NCBI RefSeq assembly: GCF_000255455.1
Contig: NZ_JH621247.1
Coordinates: 187,682 to 229,115 of the forward strand
Source of the DNA: Aquimarina agarilytica ZC1
GTDB lineage: Bacteria > Bacteroidota > Bacteroidia > Flavobacteriales > Flavobacteriaceae
Direction of reading: 5' to 3'
Length of the DNA: 41,434 nucleotides
Shown here: positions 1 to 7,577 of the stretch, piece by piece
Layout: the number at the start of each line of letters is the position of its first letter
Numbering within the stretch: the stretch's first letter is position 1
The notes under the pieces: model-generated
Seen by the model: only the letters and a program-made list of their open reading frames with translations
Database searches by the model: none
What the model was told of the DNA's origin: nothing
Program-made: the position numbers and the translations under genes

Positions 1-1
1 T

Positions 2-1129
2 GGACGTCGTTCTCAAATTGAATATGCGGGAGGAGATTTTAGTATTGAGGATATGATACCTAATGAAAAGGTGGTAATTACCATTTCTCATGCCGGTTAT
101 ATAAAACGAACTTCGCTTACTGAATACAAAACACAAAATAGAGGTGGAGTAGGTCAAAAAGGAAGTACAACACGTAATGAGGACTTTTTAGAGCATCTAT
201 TTGTTGGGACAAACCACCAATACATGTTGTTTTTTACTCAAAAAGGAAAATGTTTTTGGATGCGTGTGTTTGAAATTCCAGAAGGAGCTAAGGCAACAAA
301 AGGAAGAGCTATTCAGAATTTGATTAATATTGAGCAAGATGATAAAGTGAAAGCTTTTATTTGTACTCAAGATTTAAAGGATGAAGAGTATATTAATAAT
401 CATTACGTGATTATGGCAACAAAAAAGGGTCAAGTTAAAAAGACCTCTTTAGAGCAGTATTCTCGTCCAAGAGTTAATGGAATTAATGCCATAACTATTA
501 AAGAAGAAGATGAGCTTTTAGAAGCTAAATTGACAAATGGTGAAAGTCAAATTATGCTAGCTTTAAAATCGGGTAAATCAATTCGATTTGAAGAGGCCAA
601 AACGCGTCCAATGGGTCGAGGAGCTTCTGGAGTTAGAGGAATTAGATTGGCGCATGAAAAAGATGAAGTGATAGGGATGGTTGCGGTGAATGACCCGGAA
701 AGTAATATCCTAGTTGTTTCTGAAAATGGATATGGAAAACGTTCAAGCCTAGAAGACTATCGTATAACCAACCGAGGAGGTAAGGGAGTTAAAACTATTT
801 CGGTTACTGAGAAAACTGGAGAGTTAGTGGCAATTAAAAATGTTACTGATGCCGATGATTTAATGATTATTAATAAATCGGGTATTGCAATTCGACTTTC
901 GGTTGAAGAATTAAGAGTTATGGGGCGTGCTACTCAAGGGGTGCGTTTAATTAACTTAAAAGGAAAAGATTCGATTGCAGCGGTAGCTAAGGTAATGAAT
1001 GATGATGAGGATATAGATGATGCGGAATTAGTAGCGGGTGCTAATGCGGACGTAATTGAAAGTAATGATGTAGTTGCTGACGCTGATCAGGAAGCTGATA
1101 ATGATAATGCTTCTCAATCTGAGGAGTAA
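2..1129 (+). CDS. gyrA: DNA gyrase subunit A, C-terminal part (5' end outside window)
   Basis: This is the C-terminal DNA-wrapping domain of gyrase subunit A, which together with GyrB introduces negative supercoils into DNA. The reading frame is open from base 2, before the first internal ATG at 53, so the window starts inside the gene. The beta-pinwheel repeats are clear. The first blade carries the GyrA box QNRGGVGQKG, the motif needed for DNA wrapping and what separates GyrA from ParC. Related blade motifs (GRGASGVRG, NRGGKGVKT, GRATQGVR) follow at regular spacing. The last ~40 residues form an acidic Asp/Glu/Ala-rich tail, a position where tails modulate wrapping in other gyrases. The N-terminal breakage-reunion domain with the catalytic Tyr is not in view. 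A hairpin terminator follows about 23 bases after the stop. Identification is firm. Confidence 0.96.
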   Translation, partial: GRRSQIEYAGGDFSIEDMIPNEKVVITISHAGYIKRTSLTEYKTQNRGGVGQKGSTTRNEDFLEHLFVGTNHQYMLFFTQKGKCFWMRVFEIPEGAKATKGRAIQNLINIEQDDKVKAFICTQDLKDEEYINNHYVIMATKKGQVKKTSLEQYSRPRVNGINAITIKEEDELLEAKLTNGESQIMLALKSGKSIRFEEAKTRPMGRGASGVRGIRLAHEKDEVIGMVAVNDPESNILVVSENGYGKRSSLEDYRITNRGGKGVKTISVTEKTGELVAIKNVTDADDLMIINKSGIAIRLSVEELRVMGRATQGVRLINLKGKDSIAAVAKVMNDDEDIDDAELVAGANADVIESNDVVADADQEADNDNASQSEE

Positions 1130-1151
1130 TATTAAAAATAAGCTTAGGATT

Positions 1152-1192
1152 AAAAATAGGTTAAGTATTTATTTACTTGACCTATTTTTTTT
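1152..1192 (+). terminator. Rho-independent terminator of gyrA
   Basis: A hairpin with arms AAAATAGGTTAAGTA and TACTTGACCTATTTT (one G-T pair) encloses a short AT loop and runs into a run of eight T. It begins about 20 bases after the gyrA stop codon, so it should end the gyrA transcript. Confidence 0.8.
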
Positions 1193-1460
1193 GCTTTAAC
1201 TCTTTGGGATAGGAGTGTTTAGGTATACTAGATATTAGTATTCTCTTGATCTTTATAGTATTTGTTGTGTTTGAATTAAATAATGTAATTTATAATATGA
1301 TCATTAAAAAAATTAAATAGGCTGTGTGCTTTGTATAATGAAGGAAGGGGTGTTGAGATAAGGTTAAAATTTATCTGCGTTGCCTTGCGAAATTTGAGTT
1401 TGAATATAAGTTAACGGTGGTTTTTTTTGATGTTTTAACTTTAGCTAAGCTTTGGGTGTA
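1193..1460. other. Intergenic stretch, no gene seen
   Basis: This is AT-rich sequence between the gyrA terminator and the OmpA-gene terminator, part of a 386-base gene-free gap. I find no ORF with a plausible protein, no tRNA-like fold and no repeat. It lies between two convergent transcripts. Confidence 0.5.
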
Positions 1461-1496
1461 AAAAAAAAAGACTGCCTTTTCAAGCAGTCTTTTTTA
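1461..1496 (-). terminator. Bidirectional hairpin terminator downstream of the OmpA-family gene
   Basis: Arms AAAAAGACTGC and GCAGTCTTTTT enclose an 8-base loop. An A-run of about ten on the left gives the T-tract for the minus-strand transcript; the right side also has a T-run, so it can stop both directions. It starts 20 bases past the stop of the gene at 1516-2763. Confidence 0.85.
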
Positions 1497-1515
1497 TTTT
1501 TATTGATGTGTAAGC

Positions 1516-2763
1516 TTATTTCAATTTGAAAGTTACTTTTCTTCTTAATTGTAAAGATTCTTTTGATGTTCCAGATGCCGTTTCACCATTTCCTGTGTGT
1601 GATAATCTTTCAGCAGCAATTCCAGATTCAATTAATATGTCATAGACTTTCTTTGCTCTTCTCGCTGATAGGCTTGAATTAAAAGAATCACTACCTCTTT
1701 GGTCAGCAAAACCAATTAACTCGGCTTTTGCCTCTGGGTGTTCTTTCATGTATTCAATTAAGTAATTGATTGCGTCAAGAGAGTAAATACTAGGTGTAGC
1801 ACTCGCAGTATTAAAGTAAACATTAACATAGCCTTCACCTAATAGTTTTTTAATAGCTTCGTCATAAGAAACTTCAGGAGCGGTAGTTGCAGTAGGAGTG
1901 TCATTTGCGTATTTTCGGTCCAAAGCAGTTTCAAATTCGTCAGGAATACCGTTTCTGTTGTTGTCAATAGTAACACCCTTAGTGTTTACTGTTACACCAG
2001 AAGTAGTGTTAGGTTCTCTGTCTAAATAATCAGCTACACCATCTTGATCAGTATCAATCATGTCGGCTTCAATGTTAGCTATTTTTGTACTAAGCTCTTC
2101 AAGTTGTTTAGAACTAGCTCCATCTTCAATAGTCCAATCTGCGTGATTTTCATTTTTACCTAAATTAATAGCAAAACCAGCTGTAGCAGTAAGCATTGAT
2201 CCAAAACCAGAAACGTTTTGGGCTCCATCCCAATTGAAATTTTGTCCTAAATGCCTTAAGTAGCTTAAATCAACTTGAAAAGATACTCTTTTTGATAGTT
2301 TTAATTGAGGGGTCAATCCTAAAATAAAATTAACAGCAAGCTCGTCACCAGTATTACCCAAAGTATTATAATCAAATGAGGATAAACCTCCACCTCCATG
2401 GAATAATAATCCAATATTTTTAAATGCAGTGGTTCTAAATCCCATGATATTGCCAAGGTTTATTACTCCTTGTATTGATCCTCGGTAGTATTTAGTTTCA
2501 AATTCAATAGAATTATCGTCATTGTTAATATCTTGATAACCAAAATCTGCTTTAATTCCAAATTTAGTATTAAGGCTGTAGCGTACTCCAAAATTACCTG
2601 CTACAAATTCGGGTACTGGGGAAAAGTGCCCTGGAGAAGCTAAATTAAATGTTTTAAGTGCCCCGGCATCAAGTTCAATAGACCATTTGTTGTAAGTGTT
2701 TTCTTGCGAATGTAAAGCACCTATAGTTAAAGTTGTTATGATTATAAGTAGTGTTTTTTTCAT
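1516..2763 (-). CDS. OmpA-family outer-membrane protein
   Basis: This is a predicted outer-membrane protein that anchors the envelope to peptidoglycan. The 415 residues start with a signal peptide (MKKTLLIIITTLTIGALHSQ). Residues ~20-205 are beta-barrel-like. A linker at ~235-280 holds Asp-rich thrombospondin type-3-like repeats (DTDQDGVADYLD, DNNRNGIPDEFE), which usually bind calcium. The C-terminal ~110 residues are an OmpA domain with the peptidoglycan-contact signature FADQRGSDSFNSSLSARRA, including the conserved Asp and Arg. This barrel/TSP3/OmpA layout is very common in Flavobacteriia. The gene is monocistronic, with a TACTTTTG promoter element upstream and its own terminator. Its specific role cannot be read from sequence, so I give no gene symbol. 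Confidence 0.9.
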   Translation of the reverse strand: MKKTLLIIITTLTIGALHSQENTYNKWSIELDAGALKTFNLASPGHFSPVPEFVAGNFGVRYSLNTKFGIKADFGYQDINNDDNSIEFETKYYRGSIQGVINLGNIMGFRTTAFKNIGLLFHGGGGLSSFDYNTLGNTGDELAVNFILGLTPQLKLSKRVSFQVDLSYLRHLGQNFNWDGAQNVSGFGSMLTATAGFAINLGKNENHADWTIEDGASSKQLEELSTKIANIEADMIDTDQDGVADYLDREPNTTSGVTVNTKGVTIDNNRNGIPDEFETALDRKYANDTPTATTAPEVSYDEAIKKLLGEGYVNVYFNTASATPSIYSLDAINYLIEYMKEHPEAKAELIGFADQRGSDSFNSSLSARRAKKVYDILIESGIAAERLSHTGNGETASGTSKESLQLRRKVTFKLK

Positions 2764-2798
2764 GGTTAAGCAGTAGTAAATTAGTATATATTTACAAC

Positions 2799-2806
2799 CA
2801 AAAGTA
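2799..2806 (-). promoter_or_regulatory. Candidate -7 promoter element for the OmpA-family gene
   Basis: Read on the minus strand, this is TACTTTTG, an exact match to the Bacteroidota TAnnTTTG -7 element. It lies 36 bases before the ATG at 2763. No clear TTG/TTTG at the expected upstream distance was found, so it is a half-match. Confidence 0.45.
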
Positions 2807-3060
2807 TGAAAAAGTACATTAAAAATAATGTTTTTTGTTAAATGTAGGTGTTTTTATTTGTTAATTTATTAATTTATAAGGTTTTGACATTTTTTTTGTA
2901 GGAAGATTTTTAGCATTTAAAATGTTAAAATTCTATATTTTTGTTTAGTTTTTTATTAACTACACTTTTAGCTAAGGTGTATTCTGTTTAATATATCAAA
3001 TTAACATGGTATTTTGCTTAGATGAAAAAAAGAACTTTAATTAAAAAAATAGTTTATTAG
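2807..3060. other. Divergent intergenic region, no gene seen
   Basis: This very AT-rich stretch separates the divergent OmpA-family and L31 genes; the full gap is 355 bases. It holds an isolated TATTTTTG on the plus strand at 2936-2943 without a -33 partner, and a small hairpin-forming segment near 2960-2980 without a T-tail. I see no protein-coding signal. Confidence 0.45.
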
Positions 3061-3090
3061 TTGTATAATTATAAAAAATGCGTATTTTTG
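3061..3090 (+). promoter_or_regulatory. Bacteroidota-type promoter of rpmE2
   Basis: TTG at 3061-3063 and TATTTTTG at 3083-3090 are separated by exactly 19 bases, matching the TTG-N19-TAnnTTTG promoter read by the Bacteroidota primary sigma factor. The ATG of the L31 gene is 28 bases further on. This is the best promoter in the window. Confidence 0.8.
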
Positions 3091-3118
3091 CCATCCGAAA
3101 ACGAAAAGATTTTTAGCA

Positions 3119-3370
3119 ATGAAACAAGGTATTCACCCAGAGAATTATAGATTAGTAGCTTTTAAGGACATGTCTAATGATGATGTTTTTATTACTAAAT
3201 CAGCAGCAAATACAAAAGAAACTATTGAAATCGATGGAGTTGAGTATCCAGTAATAAAATTGGAGATTTCAAGGACATCTCATCCGTTCTATACAGGTAA
3301 GTCTAAACTTATCGATACAGCAGGACGTATTGATAAATTTAAAAACAAATACGCAAAATTTAAAAAATAA
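3119..3370 (+). CDS. rpmE2: 50S ribosomal protein L31 type B
   Basis: This is a large-subunit ribosomal protein (bL31) that bridges the ribosomal subunits. At 83 residues it matches the type B form. It opens with [18 protein letters not shown] and has the conserved [11 protein letters not shown] segment, then the basic tail [11 protein letters not shown]. It has no cysteines, so it is the zinc-independent variant; type A carries a CxxC zinc ribbon. It stands alone between a strong promoter and a strong terminator, so it should be a short independent transcript. No anomaly is seen. Confidence 0.96.
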   Translation: MKQGIHPENYRLVAFKDMSNDDVFITKSAANTKETIEIDGVEYPVIKLEISRTSHPFYTGKSKLIDTAGRIDKFKNKYAKFKK

Positions 3371-3390
3371 TTTTGTAGTTTTCTTATAGC

Positions 3391-3418
3391 AAAAGCCTTC
3401 TTTTAGAAGGCTTTTTTT
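3391..3418 (+). terminator. Rho-independent terminator of rpmE2
   Basis: Arms AAAAGCCTTC and GAAGGCTTTT enclose a TTTTA loop and run into a T-run. The hairpin begins 20 bases past the L31 stop. Confidence 0.88.
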
Positions 3419-3508
3419 GTTTGTCCTAATTAAAATAATAAATGTTCAGGTATTTAGTTGTTTCAGCATATTTACATTAGTATTTTCGTAAGTATAAATA
3501 CTAGCAAA

Positions 3509-4684
3509 ATGAACTATATTTTATTTGATGGACCGCAAAGGCAAGCTTTATTACCTTTTACCTATACAAGACCTGTTGCCGATATCCGTATTGGAATATT
3601 AACCATACGAGAAAAATGGGAACGCTATTTAGGAAGCACTACTTCAACAGTTACCGAAGATTATTTAGCTGAAAAATGGCCAATGGTTGAGCTGGAATCA
3701 AATACATTTATTTGTGGAGGCATTCTACCTACCAAAAAATTGGTAAAAGCAATAAAAGCTTTACAATTGAAAGAGGTTTTGTATTCAGAAAATGAAGAAT
3801 TGATTGCTTTTTGTGTGCCCGAAGGGGAGGATCCTGATTTGGATTCTTATAAAGCAATTCAATTTAATGATGCTTTTGCTGAAGTAAAAAATACATGGGA
3901 TATTTTTAGTTTAAATGAACAAGCAATTGAAGCAGATTTTGAGTTATTAACTGTTGACGAAACAAGCCAAAAATTATCTGAAACGAATAAAGTAATAGGT
4001 GATGGTAGGGTTTTTATAGAAGAAGGGGCTTCGGTCGAATGTGCTATTTTTAATACTACAAAAGGATCCATTTATATAGGTAAAGAAGCTACGGTTATGG
4101 AAGGGGCAATAATAAGAGGACCTTTCGCATTATGTGAGTATGCAACAATAAAAATGGGAGCTAAAATTTATGAAGGAACCACAGTTGGACCTCACAGTAA
4201 AGTAGGAGGGGAAGTAGGTAACTCTGTGATTTTTGGGTATTCAAACAAAGGGCACGATGGATATTTAGGGAATTCTGTTCTAGGTGAATGGTGTAATTTA
4301 GGTGCAGATACAAATACTTCAAATTTAAAAAATAATTACGCGGAGGTGCGTTTATGGAGTTATGAAACGAGCGGCTTTGCTAAAACAGGTTTGCAATTTT
4401 GTGGATTAATGATGGGGGACCATTCAAAAAGTGGTATTAATACCATGTTTAATACAGGTACAGTTATAGGAGTTAGTGCTAATATTTTTGGAGGAGGGTT
4501 TCCTCGTAATTTTATTCCGAGTTTTAGCTGGGGCGGAAGCGCCGGTTTTGTAACTTATAAAACAAATAAAGCTTTTGAAGTGGCCGAAAAAGTAATGCAG
4601 CGTAGAAAAATTGATTTTACAGCGCAAGAGCAAGCTGTTTTGGAACATGTTTTTGAAGAAACTGTTCGTTGGCGAAAAGAGTAA
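3509..4684 (+). CDS. GlmU-like sugar nucleotidyltransferase/acyltransferase
   Basis: This is probably a bifunctional sugar-1-phosphate nucleotidyltransferase/acyltransferase of the alternative bacterial GlmU type found in Bacteroidota, feeding UDP-GlcNAc or a related nucleotide sugar to envelope synthesis. The 391 residues begin MNYILFDGPQRQALLPFTYTR, a family-typical N terminus in place of the usual LAAGxGTRM loop. Residues ~180-360 hold hexapeptide-type left-handed beta-helix repeats (GSIYIGKEATVMEGAIIRG, GAKIYEGTTVGPHSKVGGEV). I chose the ATG at 3509 because the frame-compatible ATG at 3458 adds 17 residues unlike the family and lies upstream of a promoter-like TATTTTCG near 3481. A terminator follows. 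The substrate is inferred from family only. Confidence 0.85.
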   Translation: MNYILFDGPQRQALLPFTYTRPVADIRIGILTIREKWERYLGSTTSTVTEDYLAEKWPMVELESNTFICGGILPTKKLVKAIKALQLKEVLYSENEELIAFCVPEGEDPDLDSYKAIQFNDAFAEVKNTWDIFSLNEQAIEADFELLTVDETSQKLSETNKVIGDGRVFIEEGASVECAIFNTTKGSIYIGKEATVMEGAIIRGPFALCEYATIKMGAKIYEGTTVGPHSKVGGEVGNSVIFGYSNKGHDGYLGNSVLGEWCNLGADTNTSNLKNNYAEVRLWSYETSGFAKTGLQFCGLMMGDHSKSGINTMFNTGTVIGVSANIFGGGFPRNFIPSFSWGGSAGFVTYKTNKAFEVAEKVMQRRKIDFTAQEQAVLEHVFEETVRWRKE

Positions 4685-4713
4685 TAGTTGCTGGAATTAA
4701 TATTGATCAACAA

Positions 4714-4758
4714 ATAAAAAAGAGCTTTTTTCATTAAGATAAAAGCTCTTTTTTTATT
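4714..4758 (+). terminator. Rho-independent terminator after the GlmU-like gene
   Basis: Arms AAAGAGCTTTT and AAAAGCTCTTT with a loop of about 11 bases are followed by a long T-run, between the stop at 4684 and the sigma-factor gene at 4820. The A-rich left flank would also allow termination in the reverse direction. Confidence 0.8.
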
Positions 4759-4819
4759 TTTTTTAAATTATGAGACAACCATTGTTGAAAAAAAAGCGTC
4801 TTTATAAATAGAAGACTAA

Positions 4820-5395
4820 ATGAAATCACTTTTGAAAGTAATAGCACTCTATAAAAATGAAGAAGCACTGCTAAAAGGGCTGTTAAAAAACAACCGAAGT
4901 GCGCAGCGTAAGCTTTACGAATTGCATGCACCAAAAATGTTAAGTGTTTGTCGGTATTATATAAAAGATTTGCATCATGCAGAAGAAGTGATGTTAAATG
5001 GTTTTTTTAAAGTATTTCAAAATGTGAACAAATTTAAGAATGAAGGTAGTTTTGAAGGTTGGATTCGAAAAATTATGGTAAGAGAGGCTATTTCTTATTT
5101 AAGAAGTCAAAAGAAAATTGAATTCATAACAGAAACTATAGTATTAGAGAGTGAATATGAAAATAATATTCATTCAACTATTGAGGTAGATCAAATACAA
5201 CATTGTATTGATTTGCTTCCCGAAGGGTATAAAATAGTATTTGTGATGTATGCTATTGAAGGTTATAAACATAGTGAAATTTCAAAAATGCTAAAAATCA
5301 CAGAAGGGACATCGAAATCGCAATTATTTAAAGCGAGAAAGTTATTGCAAAAAAAGGTTAATGAATTAAATAGGACTGGCTATGCTACAAAATGA
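4820..5395 (+). CDS. ECF-type RNA polymerase sigma factor
   Basis: This is an alternative (group IV, extracytoplasmic function) sigma factor that would redirect RNA polymerase to a small regulon. The 191 residues contain region 2 at ~35-100 (DLHHAEEVMLNGFFKVFQNV, then FEGWIRKIMVREAISYLR) and region 4 at ~130-185 (LLPEGYKIVFVMYAIEGYKH and the helix-turn-helix SEISKMLKITEGTSKSQLFK). There is no region 3, as expected for ECF factors. The stop overlaps the next gene by 14 bases, which argues for translational coupling with that one-TM protein, its likely anti-sigma factor. The regulon is unknown; the outer-membrane gene at 6331 is the nearest candidate. Confidence 0.92.
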   Translation: MKSLLKVIALYKNEEALLKGLLKNNRSAQRKLYELHAPKMLSVCRYYIKDLHHAEEVMLNGFFKVFQNVNKFKNEGSFEGWIRKIMVREAISYLRSQKKIEFITETIVLESEYENNIHSTIEVDQIQHCIDLLPEGYKIVFVMYAIEGYKHSEISKMLKITEGTSKSQLFKARKLLQKKVNELNRTGYATK

Positions 5396-6176
5396 GTTTG
5401 AAAAAGTGAATAAAGAAATGTTAGAAGCTAGGTCAATACAACCTTCAGTAGATGCTTGGGATAGATTATCAAAACGTTTAGATGATGATCAACAAAATAA
5501 ACACAAGCAGTATAAACGTAAGTATTGGTGGTTGGGTATTGCAGCCAGTTTGATAGGGGCGTTATTTATTACACAACAATTTTTGTATAGTGATTTTATA
5601 ACTAGATCAACAGATGTTGATATTGTGGTTACTGAAAATAAAGACATAGATCATTTAAATAGAAAGAAAATACTTAAAACAACAACCTTAGTCACGGAAA
5701 AACAAGAATTCAATATTGATTCAAATAAAAGTGTTAAGCATAAGACTGCGTTGGTAAATAGAGAGGAAAAGAGTTCAAAAAAGGAGGCTAAAAAGCTTGT
5801 GGTGCTAAATGTTGTACCAAAAGAAAAAGTGATGATGCCTTCTCAAGTAGCACACTTGGAAAAAAAAGATACGGTGTTAAAGGGAGTAACATTTCAAGAT
5901 CAAAAAATAAAAGAGCTATTAGTAGAGGTTGATGCTTTAGAGGAAACAGAGGTAGTATTGTCTAATGAAATTATAGAAGATTTGTTGTTAAAAGCACAAA
6001 TAGAAATTGATATAGAAAATTCGCAGATAGAAAATAAAGAAACAGTCAACGCTAGTTCATTACTAAAAAGTGTTGAGAATGATTTAGATATGTCTTTTAG
6101 AAATAAAGTGCTAAAAGCATTAAAAGAAAATTATTCCAAAGTTAAAACGGGTATAGTGCAACGTAGAGATGATTAG
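5382..6176 (+). CDS. Single-pass membrane protein, probable anti-sigma partner
   Basis: I do not recognise a named family. The 264-residue protein has a cytoplasmic N terminus of about 48 residues (LQNEFEKVNKEMLEARSIQ, then DAWDRLSKRLDDDQ), one transmembrane helix at ~50-70 (YWWLGIAASLIGALFITQQF) and a charged Lys/Glu-rich periplasmic region of about 190 residues with no cysteines. The ATG lies inside the sigma-factor gene, overlapping it by 14 bases. Topology, size and position fit an anti-sigma factor that holds the ECF sigma at the inner membrane, but the N terminus lacks the HxxxCxxC zinc motif of the classic ZAS fold. The function is inferred from context only. Confidence 0.65.
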   Translation: MLQNEFEKVNKEMLEARSIQPSVDAWDRLSKRLDDDQQNKHKQYKRKYWWLGIAASLIGALFITQQFLYSDFITRSTDVDIVVTENKDIDHLNRKKILKTTTLVTEKQEFNIDSNKSVKHKTALVNREEKSSKKEAKKLVVLNVVPKEKVMMPSQVAHLEKKDTVLKGVTFQDQKIKELLVEVDALEETEVVLSNEIIEDLLLKAQIEIDIENSQIENKETVNASSLLKSVENDLDMSFRNKVLKALKENYSKVKTGIVQRRDD

Positions 6177-6330
6177 CTAGATCAGATAGCGTTACGCGAA
6201 AGGATGTTTTTTATTCCAGTTAAATTTTTAAATAATTACTAATAGTTGACTCAGTATAATTACTTGAGGGTGATAACTATTGTCTTTAAGCAAACAGAAA
6301 AAATAATAATTAATTCAAAAAAAAAGAATC

Positions 6331-7395
6331 ATGAATGTAATTACAAAATATATGGTATTGGTATTGGGGTTTGTTATGAATATCCAAGTAGCCAATGCTC
6401 AGGATACTATTCAAAAGGATGTAAATCAATTTAAAATCAAAAAGTTAGAAACTTTAAAAGCTGATATTAAAAAACAAGAGCGCGAATTTTTAAAGCAAGA
6501 GGTGGCGGCTATTGATGAATTGTATAGCAAAAAGGAAATAACTAAAGAACAAGCAGCGTCACAAAAAATGGAAGCAGCAAAAAAGCGAGCGTTAAATATT
6601 GATAATCGAATAGCTATTATTAATAATAAAATTTTGATTTTAAACCGGAATCAAAAGGATGCTAATTACAAAGGAGTGATAATAGGTGATTCTTTAAAAG
6701 AAGTATTTAATAGCATCGATTGTGAATCTGATGTTCCGGATGAAAAGGAATATGATAAGCGTATTAAAAGTGGTTTGGTCTTGGCCTTTGGTTTTAATAA
6801 TGCACTTTTTGATGGAATGGATTTGGAGGACTCTCCATATAAATTTGCAGGATCACGTTTTTTTGAAATTGGATGGGCATGGAATGCCAGAGTTTTTGAA
6901 CATACTAATTTTATGAGGCTTCGTTATGGGTTATCAATGCAAATAAATAGATTAAAGCCAGATGATAATAAGTTTTTTGTACAGGAAGGGAATAAAACAA
7001 TGTTGGCAAATTTCCCAAGTAATCTTAAAAAGTCTAAGTTAACCATGACAAATTTGGTATTGCCTTTGCATTTTGAATTTGGACCTTCGAAAAAAGAAGA
7101 AAAAGAGACTTATACAAAGTATTCAACAAAGCATAAGTTTAAAATTGGTGTTGGAGGTTATGGAGGACTAAATATAGGAACTAAGCAAAAGCTAAAATTT
7201 AAAGAAGATGGCGAACGTGTAAAAGAAAAGCAAAAAAGAGATTTTAATAGAACTAAATTGATTTATGGCGTGAGTAGTTATATTGGTTTTGGGGCAAGTA
7301 CACTGTATGTAAAATATGACTTATCTCCAATTTTTAAAAATCAAGATGTTGATCAAAATAATATATCAATAGGTATTCGTTTTGATGTAGATTAA
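6331..7395 (+). CDS. Outer-membrane beta-barrel protein with coiled-coil N terminus
   Basis: No named family is recognised. The 354 residues start with a signal peptide (MNVITKYMVLVLGFVMNIQVANA, cleaved before Q). A Lys/Glu-rich, probably coiled-coil stretch follows at ~30-110 (LETLKADIKKQEREFLKQEV). The C-terminal ~220 residues look like an eight- to ten-stranded outer-membrane barrel with alternating hydrophobic strands, ending in FDVD (LYVKYDLSPIF, ISIGIRFDVD). It lies 154 bases after the putative anti-sigma gene on the same strand and is followed by a terminator. The order sigma, anti-sigma, OMP suggests it belongs to the sigma regulon or the signal-sensing chain, which is inference. The overlapping frame from 6246 is not a gene. 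Confidence 0.72.
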   Translation: MNVITKYMVLVLGFVMNIQVANAQDTIQKDVNQFKIKKLETLKADIKKQEREFLKQEVAAIDELYSKKEITKEQAASQKMEAAKKRALNIDNRIAIINNKILILNRNQKDANYKGVIIGDSLKEVFNSIDCESDVPDEKEYDKRIKSGLVLAFGFNNALFDGMDLEDSPYKFAGSRFFEIGWAWNARVFEHTNFMRLRYGLSMQINRLKPDDNKFFVQEGNKTMLANFPSNLKKSKLTMTNLVLPLHFEFGPSKKEEKETYTKYSTKHKFKIGVGGYGGLNIGTKQKLKFKEDGERVKEKQKRDFNRTKLIYGVSSYIGFGASTLYVKYDLSPIFKNQDVDQNNISIGIRFDVD

Positions 7396-7483
7396 AAAGG
7401 TACAGATAAAATATTATACGAAATTCTTATCAGTAAATCGTATTAGTAGAAAGCTATCATTTATACATGATATTAATTATATA

Positions 7484-7527
7484 AAAAATAAAGAGCTATC
7501 TTAAAAAAAGAAGCTCTTTATTTTTTA
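7484..7527. terminator. Bidirectional terminator between convergent genes
   Basis: Arms AAAAAATAAAGAGCT and AGCTCTTTATTTTTT enclose a 14-base loop, with A-run and T-run on opposite sides. It lies between the barrel gene ending at 7395 and the giant minus-strand gene ending at 7578, and can serve both. Confidence 0.8.
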
Positions 7528-7577
7528 TATATCCCACCTAAATTTAGATTAATTTAAGGTAGGAGTTGTGTTGAAAT

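Noticed and set aside
2936..2943. Exact TATTTTTG on the plus strand as a second promoter
   Set aside because: No -33 element, no gene or structured RNA follows before the much better promoter at 3061-3090.
3458..3508. Upstream start for the GlmU-like gene
   Set aside because: The extra 17 residues are not family-like, and a promoter-like TATTTTCG lies within the extension, so transcription likely starts after 3458.
6246..6434. 62-codon frame overlapping the start of the barrel-protein gene
   Set aside because: It is out of frame with the gene at 6331, which has a signal peptide and coherent barrel strands; the overlapping product is Lys/Asn-rich filler.
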